This document shows positions 1 to 6,155 of a DNA stretch of 7,829 bases, piece after piece. The stretch spans positions 1 through 7,829 of the forward strand of contig JAVBPQ010000157.1 in NCBI GenBank assembly GCA_031549525.1. The letters run 5' to 3'. Position 1 is the stretch's first letter. The number at the start of each line of letters is the position of its first letter. The stretch is from WQUF01 sp031549525 (GTDB taxonomy: Bacteria; Bacillota; Clostridia; Clostridiales; Clostridiaceae). The notes under the pieces were generated by a model. The model was given only the letters and a program-made list of their open reading frames with translations, was not told the DNA's origin and made no database searches. A program made the translations under genes and the position numbers.

Positions 1-69
1 GACCAAAATGTTTTAGATAAATTAAAAGCAAAGAAGTTTGATGATGTAATAGCAAAGATAGTGAGATAA
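1..69 (+). CDS. 3' end of an unidentified gene (partial)
   Basis: Frame 1 is open from the first base to a TAA at 67-69 and gives a 22-residue C-terminal tail that is lysine-rich and amphipathic (contains LKAKKFDDVIAKIVR before the stop). This looks like the terminal helix of a soluble protein. The piece is too short to assign a family. That it is real coding sequence is inferred from its composition, which differs from the AT-only sequence that follows, and from the hairpins just downstream of its stop. The start and the rest of the gene lie outside the window. Confidence 0.55.
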   Translation, partial: DQNVLDKLKAKKFDDVIAKIVR

Positions 70-85
70 TTAAGACAACTTAATA

Positions 86-113
86 TTGGATTTTTAAACA
101 AAGCAAAATCCAA
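86..113 (+). terminator. Hairpin downstream of the partial gene, possible weak terminator
   Basis: A perfect 9-bp inverted repeat, TTGGATTTT at 86-94 and AAAATCCAA at 105-113, flanks a 10-base loop and lies 17 bases after the stop of the partial gene. It is AT-rich and is not followed by a U-run, so it is not a classical intrinsic terminator. It may act together with the hairpin at 124-146, or only protect the 3' end of the transcript. Confidence 0.35.
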
Positions 114-123
114 CAATATAGAT

Positions 124-146
124 CCCTTTTTTGAAAATAAAAAGGG
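124..146 (+). terminator. Second hairpin, possible terminator component
   Basis: CCCTTTTT at 124-131 pairs perfectly with AAAAAGGG at 139-146 around a 7-base loop. Only TTTA follows the stem, so as an intrinsic terminator it would be weak. Its position 55 bases after the stop of the partial gene, next to another hairpin, makes a 3'-end role plausible. No gene reads into it from the right. Confidence 0.35.
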
Positions 147-303
147 TTTAGGAGAACATGTTCATTTTTCTGCAAAAAAGATAGAAAAAATAAAAATAAT
201 ATCAAAATATATATGAATATGCTAATATTATTTTAACGTGATTAAGTCGTTTTAATTACCCCTTATTTCAAATTTACACTTGCAATCGTTAGTCTTTTTT
301 AAT

Positions 304-332
304 TTGAATATATTGTTAAGTTATGTTATATT
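304..332 (+). promoter_or_regulatory. Predicted sigma-A promoter with extended -10, for the MalT/LuxR-type gene
   Basis: The -35 box TTGAAT (304-309) and the -10 box TATATT (327-332) are separated by an ideal 17 bases. The -10 is preceded by TG plus one base (324-326), the extended -10 motif. Transcription would start near 339, giving a leader of about 54 bases before the TTG start at 393. A second, poorer arrangement is TTGATT (332-337) with TATATT (357-362) at a 19-base spacing. Confidence 0.55.
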
Positions 333-378
333 TGATTTAGACAAGCTTCTTTTACTTATATTAATTTAAGTTTATGAG

Positions 379-384
379 AGGAGG
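379..384 (+). promoter_or_regulatory. Ribosome binding site that fixes the regulator start at TTG 393
   Basis: AGGAGG at 379-384, continuing as TG, is a perfect Shine-Dalgarno sequence. The in-frame GTG at 384-386 overlaps its last base and so cannot be the start. The in-frame TTG at 393-395 lies 8 bases beyond the AGGAGG core, a normal spacing. Confidence 0.85.
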
Positions 385-392
385 TGTATTCT

Positions 393-2873
393 TTGCCTTT
401 GCTTGACACACCTTCGTATAACAAAATTTATGTCCCCAATAGGTTACTTGTTAAGCTTGATACTATTTTCCAATATCCTCTTACTATTATTATTGCACCC
501 TCAGGATCAGGAAAAACAATCGCTGTCCAAGAATACCTGAAAAATACCTCAATATTTGTAAATAAATATTGGTACATAACTTATGGAGAGTCATTACACA
601 TGATCTGGAACAGACTTTGTGCTGTCATTTCTAAAATTGATGAAAAAACAGCAAATTCTCTAAGAGCGTTAGACTCTCCTATGCGAGAGAGGCTGTCTGA
701 AGTTGCTGAGTTAATACAAGAAATTTGCTGTACTACTAAAACAATTTTGGTTATTGATAATTATCAGCTGATTCAAAGTGATGCCCCTTATGAGCTCTTA
801 ACTGCTTTATCACAGCATGGCAATGACAATCTACATATTGTAATCATAACACAGCATTTAAATGATGATATTCCAATACCATTAAGTGCTCCTCATATAG
901 CAAAATTAGATGCAAGTAATTTTCTTTTTAATGAAAAGGAAATTGCAAGCTATTTCAAATTATATGGATTTAGTCTAACAGATGATGAATTAAAGCATGT
1001 TATGGAACATACATATGGTTGGATTTCAGCAATAAGGCTTCAACTTCTGAATTATCAGCTTACAGGTCAAATAGGGAAAGAGCTCGGTATTCAATGGCTA
1101 TTGCACACAGTGGTGTGGGATACTCTTGATCCTCATGATCAAATACTGCTCGCATCCCTTTCGCTATTTCCAAATGTAAATACCAGACAAATTTCTATTA
1201 TGCTTGGGTCGCCTTTATTATTAAGCCATACTATAAAACTGTTAAATGAATTGATTTTTATTTCCTTCGATAACGACACTCAAAGTTATATAATCCACAA
1301 CATATTGTGGGAGTTTTTACAAGAAAGATTCAATGAATATGGTGAAGAAGAAAAAAAGAAGTTCTATTTTAGAGCTGGTAAAGCACAATGTTCGATTCAA
1401 GAATTTTTTTCAGCACTGCAGTTTTTTTCTCTTTCTTGTGATTATGATGCTGCATTGTCAGTACCTTTGCGAAATAATGATTTAATTGGAATAAAAAGTA
1501 GCATCATCGATGCAGTGCTTGAAAAAATAATGAGAGAATGCCCAAAAGAAAAATTACTGCACTATCCCAACATTTTTCTTGTTTTAGCCTTTGAGCAATG
1601 TATGCGTAAAAATGAGGCAAGTTTTGATGTGTGTTGCTCAATTATACGTGAAACGATTGATATATATGAAGAAAGCAACAATTCAAATATGAAAAAAGTT
1701 AGAGGAGAGTACTATTTTTTATTAGCCTATACAGTTTTTAATGATGTTATTAAAATGAATGAATTTCATCAATTAGCACTGATGGATTTAAATGGCCCTT
1801 CTAATGTTTTTGATTTTAATCATTCTTGGACTACTGCTAACCCATCAGTTTTATACCAATACTGGCGCAATACTGGAAATCTTTCTAATGAGATATATCT
1901 TCTAGAAAATTACATGTTGAATTATATGGTTTTGACTAACGGACATGGGACAGGAGGAGCTGTCTTAATGCGAGCAGAGGCTGCCCTATATTCAGGACAG
2001 CTATCAAGTGCAGAATCTTTTTGTCATAAAGCACTCTATCTTGCAAGCACAAAACAACAAGATATTATTTGTTTTGGTGCTGAGTTTTCTCTGGCACGAA
2101 TTGCAATTTTACGAGGGGATGCGAAAGCTTATGTAGATTATCTTTCTGCCCTTCGAAATAGGATGTTAACAGGTAAAGAAAACACTCGTCATCTTGTATA
2201 TGATCAATGCCGTATGTGGCTTTCCCTTTCTTTTGGTCAAACAGAGAATATCTCCGAATGGATTATGAATGAAAATAGCATTCAAAGCTATGTTTACGGC
2301 TCATATAGCAGTTTTGCCATGATGCTTTATGCTAGACTTCTTCTTATCCTGCAAAACTTCAATAAACTCTTGGGGCTGTCTGATGTACTCCTTAATATGG
2401 CAAAAAGTATTCCTATGCAGCTTCCAAGAGTGTATTATTTAATTTACATTGCCTGTGCAAAAGTAATGACAAATCATCGTGAAGAAGCCATAAATTATTT
2501 AAAAAAAGCACTTCATATCGCATTGCCAGATGAAATTTATCTGCCCTTTGCTGAGCATGGAATATGGCTTGAAAGTTTACTAAAGGATATTAGATATTCT
2601 ATACCTGATACCCAAGGCTTTGATCGCATTTTAACCATGTGCACAAAGCAAAAAGCAGGCATTAATAAAATTAAAAGATCTTTTAATAAAACCAAAAGCT
2701 CACTTACTGTACGAGAAATAGAGATTGCGCAACTTGCTAAAAAAGGTATGACAAATAAAGAAATTGCAAAGGTATTATTTATTGCCCCTGAAACTGTTAA
2801 AATGGCATTAAAAAAGATATTTCAAAAACTTGATATCCACTCAAGACATCAGCTTTCTGATAAAATTTCCTAA
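393..2873 (+). CDS. MalT/LuxR-type STAND ATPase transcription regulator
   Basis: An 826-residue cytoplasmic regulator of the large ATP-binding LuxR class, typified by MalT. Residues 35-42 read APSGSGKT, a Walker A motif. ILVIDN at about 118-123 is the Walker B strand. The segment YGWISAIRLQL (about 208-218) matches the conserved GW-containing helix of the family. A long helical region, probably TPR-like repeats and the usual inducer-sensing part, follows to about residue 740. The C-terminus (about 771-826) is a LuxR helix-turn-helix: LTVREIEIAQLA, then GMTNKEIA, then ETVK and FQKLDIHSR. Family members are typically around 800-900 residues, so the protein looks complete. The TTG start at 393 is chosen because the upstream GTG overlaps the Shine-Dalgarno sequence; the mature N-terminus, with VPNRLL shortly before Walker A, fits the family. 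Its own promoter and terminator make it a single-gene unit. By proximity it is a candidate activator of the sulfatase operon just downstream. The ligand cannot be told from the sequence. Confidence 0.9.
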   Translation: MPLLDTPSYNKIYVPNRLLVKLDTIFQYPLTIIIAPSGSGKTIAVQEYLKNTSIFVNKYWYITYGESLHMIWNRLCAVISKIDEKTANSLRALDSPMRERLSEVAELIQEICCTTKTILVIDNYQLIQSDAPYELLTALSQHGNDNLHIVIITQHLNDDIPIPLSAPHIAKLDASNFLFNEKEIASYFKLYGFSLTDDELKHVMEHTYGWISAIRLQLLNYQLTGQIGKELGIQWLLHTVVWDTLDPHDQILLASLSLFPNVNTRQISIMLGSPLLLSHTIKLLNELIFISFDNDTQSYIIHNILWEFLQERFNEYGEEEKKKFYFRAGKAQCSIQEFFSALQFFSLSCDYDAALSVPLRNNDLIGIKSSIIDAVLEKIMRECPKEKLLHYPNIFLVLAFEQCMRKNEASFDVCCSIIRETIDIYEESNNSNMKKVRGEYYFLLAYTVFNDVIKMNEFHQLALMDLNGPSNVFDFNHSWTTANPSVLYQYWRNTGNLSNEIYLLENYMLNYMVLTNGHGTGGAVLMRAEAALYSGQLSSAESFCHKALYLASTKQQDIICFGAEFSLARIAILRGDAKAYVDYLSALRNRMLTGKENTRHLVYDQCRMWLSLSFGQTENISEWIMNENSIQSYVYGSYSSFAMMLYARLLLILQNFNKLLGLSDVLLNMAKSIPMQLPRVYYLIYIACAKVMTNHREEAINYLKKALHIALPDEIYLPFAEHGIWLESLLKDIRYSIPDTQGFDRILTMCTKQKAGINKIKRSFNKTKSSLTVREIEIAQLAKKGMTNKEIAKVLFIAPETVKMALKKIFQKLDIHSRHQLSDKIS

Positions 2874-2898
2874 AACTCCCCAATGGGGAGTTTTTTTT
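2872..2898 (+). terminator. Strong intrinsic terminator after the regulator gene
   Basis: ACTCCCC (2875-2881) pairs with GGGGAGT (2885-2891) around a 3-base loop, extended by A:T pairs with the flanking A and T runs, and is followed by an 8-T tract ending at 2898. The A-run overlaps the regulator stop codon. It should separate the regulator transcript from the operon beginning at 3019. Confidence 0.9.
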
Positions 2899-2913
2899 AT
2901 AAAAATCATTATG

Positions 2914-2928
2914 ATACTATATAAGTAT
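2914..2928. promoter_or_regulatory. Short dyad upstream of the sulfatase operon, possible operator
   Basis: ATACT (2914-2918) and AGTAT (2924-2928) form a 5-bp dyad with a 5-base spacer, in the 145-base gap between the regulator and the operon. The position would suit an activator or repressor site, but such a dyad arises easily by chance in AT-rich DNA. Nearby, TATTAT at 2974-2979 is a fair -10 box without a good -35; missing -35 elements are common in activator-dependent promoters. Confidence 0.2.
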
Positions 2929-3018
2929 GTAGTACAAACTTCATATACATATTTTCCTGATGTTTGGGCTAAATATTATGTGAAAAGTTTTAATATAAAC
3001 TATAAGGAGGATATTAAG

Positions 3019-3474
3019 ATGAAAACAGAAAACTTTGTAGTTATTACTTTTGATGACGAGAAGAAAGCAATTGAAGCTTCTCATAAACTTCAGGACCTAC
3101 ATGTTAGAGGTGATATTTCCATGGGATATAGTGTTATGCTCCGCAAAGGACCAAATGGTGAGATTGAAGCTTTAAAGAAGAGCTCCATAGACGGTGATGA
3201 TACCTGGAGCGGTATGCTTATCGGTATGCTGGTAGGCTTGTTTTTCGGACCGCTTGGTTTTCTCATAAGTATGCTCGCAGGAACGGCCATCGGAGCAGGT
3301 GTAGATTATTCTCAGGGCAAGTTTGAGGACGATTTTGTTAACAAAGTGAAAGAAAAACTCGATAATGGACGTATCGCTATTATCTCTAACTGCAATGAAA
3401 GCAGCACCATATTTATTGATACTGCCATGAAAGAGTTTAACGGAGATGTTTACCGTACAATTGCAACAAAATAA
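3019..3474 (+). CDS. DUF1269 family glycine-zipper membrane protein
   Basis: A 151-residue protein resembling the DUF1269 family of predicted membrane proteins. The N-terminal part (about 5-55) looks like a small alpha/beta domain: NFVVITFDDEKKAIEA, then a strand rich in alternating hydrophobics. Residues about 64-96 form a glycine-zipper hydrophobic segment (GMLIGMLVG, GPLGFLISMLAGTAIGAG), long enough for a membrane hairpin. The C-terminal part (about 100-150) is again a soluble alpha/beta unit with VKEKLDNGRIAIIS. There is no signal peptide. The ATG at 3019 is chosen because AAGGAGG (3004-3010) sits 8 bases upstream; the frame stays open further left to 2830, but that extension would run through the terminator and the end of the regulator gene. 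It is the first gene of the sulfatase operon, 33 bases ahead of the sulfatase. The biochemical function of DUF1269 is unknown to me; a role in membrane association or stress is only a guess. Confidence 0.8.
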   Translation: MKTENFVVITFDDEKKAIEASHKLQDLHVRGDISMGYSVMLRKGPNGEIEALKKSSIDGDDTWSGMLIGMLVGLFFGPLGFLISMLAGTAIGAGVDYSQGKFEDDFVNKVKEKLDNGRIAIISNCNESSTIFIDTAMKEFNGDVYRTIATK

Positions 3475-3507
3475 GTCTAACTTGACAAAAGAAAGGAGGT
3501 CTATTTA

Positions 3508-5823
3508 ATGCCAACTTATCAAAACCCTGATATACCATTTATACCAGATAGAACAACTCTACCTATCCAAGAACCCCAATACGAACCCTGTACAACCATG
3601 TTTTTAGACGATGGCGAACCGCCTATGCCCCCTCGTTTTACCGTCAAACCTCCAAAGGACGCTCCTAATGTCTTGGTTTTTTTGCTAGATGATATGGGTT
3701 ATGGTGCATCTAGCGTTTTTGGCGGTCCTATCCCAATGCCAGCATCTGAGCGCCTGGCTGCTAATGGATTGCGCTTTAATCGCTTCCACACCACAGCAGT
3801 TTGTGCACCTACAAGAGCTGCGCTCTTAACTGGCTATAATCACCATTCAGTCAATATGGGCAATATCACGGAGCTTGGAACGGGTTATCCAGGCAACACA
3901 TCCACTCGTCCCAAAAATGTAACACCTATGGCGCGCGTTTTGCGTGAGAATGGCTATGCTACAGCACAATTTGGCAAATGCCATGAAACCCCCGTCTGGG
4001 AAACCACCATGTCAGGCCCCTTTGACCATTGGCCAACATTTTCTGGTTTTGATAAGTTCTATGGCTTTTTAGCTGCTGAAACCAACCAATATCGCCCAGC
4101 ACTAGTAAGTAACCTAGACCGCATCGAAGTTCCAGATCGAGCAGACTATCACCTAACTGAAGATATGGCTGACCAGTGTATTCAATGGATAAAATCCCTA
4201 AAGGCTCTAACACCTGATAAACCTTTCTTTACCTATTTTGCACCTGGTGCAACACATGCACCCCACCATGCTCCTGCCAAATATCGTGATATGTTTAAAG
4301 GCATGTTTGATGAAGGTTGGGATGTCATTCGTGCACGTACCTATGAAAATATGCTCAAGATGGGCATCATCCCAGAAGGCACCAAGCTTGCTGATAAGCC
4401 AGATGCCATTGCAGACTGGGATACTCTATCCAACAAAGAAAAAGAGCTATATGCTCGCCAAATGGAAATTTATGCTGGATTTGCTCGCCATACAGATGAT
4501 CAGATAGGTCGTGTCATTGATACACTAGAAGAGATGGGAATATTAGAAGATACAGCAATCTTCTACATCTTAGGTGACAATGGTGCAAGCACAGAAGGCA
4601 AAATGACAGGTATGTTCAACGAAAATACTACAATCAATGCAGAAAATGAACCTCTAGATTTCATTTATGAAAATATGGATAAACTTGGTACTGATATGGC
4701 TTATAACCATTATGCTGCTGGCTGGGCTATTGCTCTAGATTCTCCATTTAAGTATTGTAAAACTGTTGCATCTAACTTCGGTGGTCAAAGAAATGCAATG
4801 GTATTCCACTATCCTAAAAAATATAATGGAAATGGCGAGGTTCACCCTCAATTCCATCATGTTATCGACATCGCACCAACAGTATATGAACTCTGTGATA
4901 TCCCCATTCCAAAAGTAGTTGATGGTATAGAACAACGTCCAATGGAAGGTATCAGCATGAAATATGCTTTAGATGATAAGGCTGCTGAGGATAGGCGCAA
5001 AACTCAGTATTTCACTGTTTTCACTAATTTTGGTATCTATCATGAGGGTTGGTTTGCAGGCGTGGTAGACAAGGTTACCTGGGTTCCAGGGCCTATACAC
5101 GAACGCACATCCGATGCTCCATGGGAGCTTTACCATATTGATGAAGATTTCAGTATGGCTAACGATCTTGCTAAAGTTCATCCAGATAAACTTGAAGAAA
5201 TGCGAAAGATATTCTTCGAAGAAGGCCTAAAGCACAATGTATTCCCTCTAGATGTGCGCGGCGGTTATGTTCTAGGTTATCCTAACCGTGTTGGCAGGCC
5301 TACTATTATGGGAGATCGCAAGGAAGTTACCTTATTTGAGGGCATGGGTGGTCTGTCAGAACACGCCTTCCTCTCATTGAAAAACTGCTCTTATACGATT
5401 ACAGCTGAAGTGGAAGTTGGACCTTCCAAAACTGATGGCGTCATTTTTGCACAAGGTGGGCGCTTTGGCGGATATTCACTCTATGTGAAAGATGGTGTAC
5501 CTTGCTTCTGCTATAATTGGCTTGCTATGGAGCGCTATTACATCCGTGCAGCAAAACCACTTAGCGACCAGCGCAATCAGATTCGATTCGAATTCTGTTA
5601 TGATGGTGGAGGACGTGGAAAAGGCGGTGAAGGAACTCTATATGTCAACAACGAAAAAGTAGCAGAAGGCCGCATTGAGCATACCATGGGAAATCAAATT
5701 TCCTTTGACGAAACTGCTGATGTAGGTATCCAGCATGCAACGCCAGTAACTGAAGAATACAGCGTTGAAACTAGCAAATTTCAAGGTAAAATATTTAATA
5801 TCAACATTAAAGTGAAGGATTAA
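3508..5823 (+). CDS. Arylsulfatase, Cys-type, large form with C-terminal beta domain
   Basis: A 771-residue sulfatase (alkaline phosphatase superfamily) predicted to hydrolyse a sulfate ester to alcohol or phenol plus sulfate. NVLVFLLDDMGYG carries the metal-binding pair D61-D62. CAPTR (99-103) is the CxPxR signature in which Cys99 becomes formylglycine. GKCHETP (156-162) supplies K157 and H159, ATHAPHH supplies H250, and GDNGAS supplies D357-N358; all core catalytic positions are therefore present. Residues about 600-771 form an extra beta-rich, lectin-like region (EGMGGLSEHAF, GRFGGYSLYV, GTLYVNNEKVAEG) as in other sulfatases of about 780 residues. There is no signal peptide, so it should act in the cytoplasm. 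The ATG at 3508 follows AAAGGAGGT with a 7-base gap. It lies 33 bases after the DUF1269 gene and overlaps the DUF202 start by one base. No maturase is encoded here; in an anaerobe a radical SAM anSME enzyme would be expected elsewhere. Its 5' half is visibly less AT-rich than the flanking genes. The natural substrate is unknown. Confidence 0.92.
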   Translation: MPTYQNPDIPFIPDRTTLPIQEPQYEPCTTMFLDDGEPPMPPRFTVKPPKDAPNVLVFLLDDMGYGASSVFGGPIPMPASERLAANGLRFNRFHTTAVCAPTRAALLTGYNHHSVNMGNITELGTGYPGNTSTRPKNVTPMARVLRENGYATAQFGKCHETPVWETTMSGPFDHWPTFSGFDKFYGFLAAETNQYRPALVSNLDRIEVPDRADYHLTEDMADQCIQWIKSLKALTPDKPFFTYFAPGATHAPHHAPAKYRDMFKGMFDEGWDVIRARTYENMLKMGIIPEGTKLADKPDAIADWDTLSNKEKELYARQMEIYAGFARHTDDQIGRVIDTLEEMGILEDTAIFYILGDNGASTEGKMTGMFNENTTINAENEPLDFIYENMDKLGTDMAYNHYAAGWAIALDSPFKYCKTVASNFGGQRNAMVFHYPKKYNGNGEVHPQFHHVIDIAPTVYELCDIPIPKVVDGIEQRPMEGISMKYALDDKAAEDRRKTQYFTVFTNFGIYHEGWFAGVVDKVTWVPGPIHERTSDAPWELYHIDEDFSMANDLAKVHPDKLEEMRKIFFEEGLKHNVFPLDVRGGYVLGYPNRVGRPTIMGDRKEVTLFEGMGGLSEHAFLSLKNCSYTITAEVEVGPSKTDGVIFAQGGRFGGYSLYVKDGVPCFCYNWLAMERYYIRAAKPLSDQRNQIRFEFCYDGGGRGKGGEGTLYVNNEKVAEGRIEHTMGNQISFDETADVGIQHATPVTEEYSVETSKFQGKIFNINIKVKD
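5814..5819 (+). promoter_or_regulatory. Weak, close ribosome binding site for the DUF202 gene
   Basis: GAAGGA at 5814-5819 lies inside the last sulfatase codons and only 3 bases before the ATG at 5823, which is shorter than optimal. With the TAATG stop/start overlap, this points to translational coupling: ribosomes finishing the sulfatase would re-initiate on the small downstream gene. Confidence 0.5.
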
Positions 5824-6107
5824 TGAATAACAAAAATATAATATACCAAAAAATATCTGGAACTGATGAAATGGCAACTATCAGAACAAAGCTTGCCAAT
5901 ACTCGCACCCTTTTAGCTTATTTTCGCACTTTTATTGGCACATTTGCCACAGGTGTCGGACTTATAAAGCTAACTGGTGATATACTATTTGTATATTCTG
6001 GCTTTGTACTTGTTTCCATTGCTCCAGTCATATTGATTTTTGGCATTGTAGAGACAGTGAGGACAAAAAGAAAAATCGATTCAATCTATTTGTCTTTATC
6101 AAAATGA
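5823..6107 (+). CDS. DUF202 (YidH-like) small membrane protein
   Basis: A 94-residue membrane protein of the DUF202/YidH type. The family motif is visible as IRTKLANTRTLLAYFRTF (20-37), a polar amphipathic segment with regularly spaced RT/LA pairs. It is followed by two hydrophobic segments, about 38-51 (GTFATGVGLIKLTG) and about 54-76 (ILFVYSGFVLVSIAPVILIFGIV), and a basic tail (RTKRKID). The start ATG overlaps the sulfatase stop as TAATG. An internal ATG at 5871 would give a 78-residue product still containing the motif but has no better ribosome binding site, so the coupled start is preferred. The position as last gene of the operon, with tight coupling to the sulfatase, suggests a function linked to it, though DUF202 proteins have no established activity known to me. 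Confidence 0.8.
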   Translation: MNNKNIIYQKISGTDEMATIRTKLANTRTLLAYFRTFIGTFATGVGLIKLTGDILFVYSGFVLVSIAPVILIFGIVETVRTKRKIDSIYLSLSK

Positions 6108-6115
6108 ACAGGATG

Positions 6116-6155
6116 AAAAAAGAGGAAGGATGATATGCCCTTCCTCTTAATTTTT
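6116..6155. terminator. Bidirectional intrinsic terminator between convergent genes
   Basis: AAGAGGAAGG (6120-6129) pairs perfectly with CCTTCCTCTT (6139-6148) around a 9-base loop. On the plus strand the stem is followed by AATTTTTAT; on the minus strand it is followed by TTTTTC. It can therefore end both the sulfatase operon transcript and the convergent minus-strand gene, whose TAA stop (6147-6149) overlaps the stem. Confidence 0.85.

Larger units (their letters stand above)
70..383. other. Intergenic region without a convincing gene
   Basis: This 314-base stretch is very AT-rich and has no open frame with a credible ribosome binding site. It holds the two hairpins at 86-113 and 124-146, a 10-base palindrome GAACATGTTC at 154-163, and the promoter at 304-332. 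I see no RNA gene, riboswitch fold or mobile-element end. The stretch 164-300 contains nothing I can interpret. Confidence 0.6.

Noticed and set aside
154..163. GAACATGTTC palindrome as a LexA (SOS) box
   Set aside because: Gram-positive LexA sites have GAAC and GTTC separated by four bases; here only two separate them, and no SOS-type gene is adjacent.
2830..3018. Longer N-terminus for the DUF1269 protein
   Set aside because: The frame is open, but it would run through the regulator's end and its intrinsic terminator, while a perfect ribosome binding site precedes the ATG at 3019.
3482..3510. Promoter in the gap before the sulfatase, starting with TTGACA at 3482
   Set aside because: The -35 box is perfect, but the matching -10 position (3505-3510, TTAATG) is poor and transcription would start inside the gene, losing its ribosome binding site.
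3959..4507. Antisense (3959-4213) and out-of-frame (4238-4507) open frames within the sulfatase
   Set aside because: Their translations look like no known protein, they lack ribosome binding sites, and they lie entirely inside a well-supported gene. The same applies to antisense frames at 3090-3290, 4735-4935, 4969-5181 and 5638-5877.
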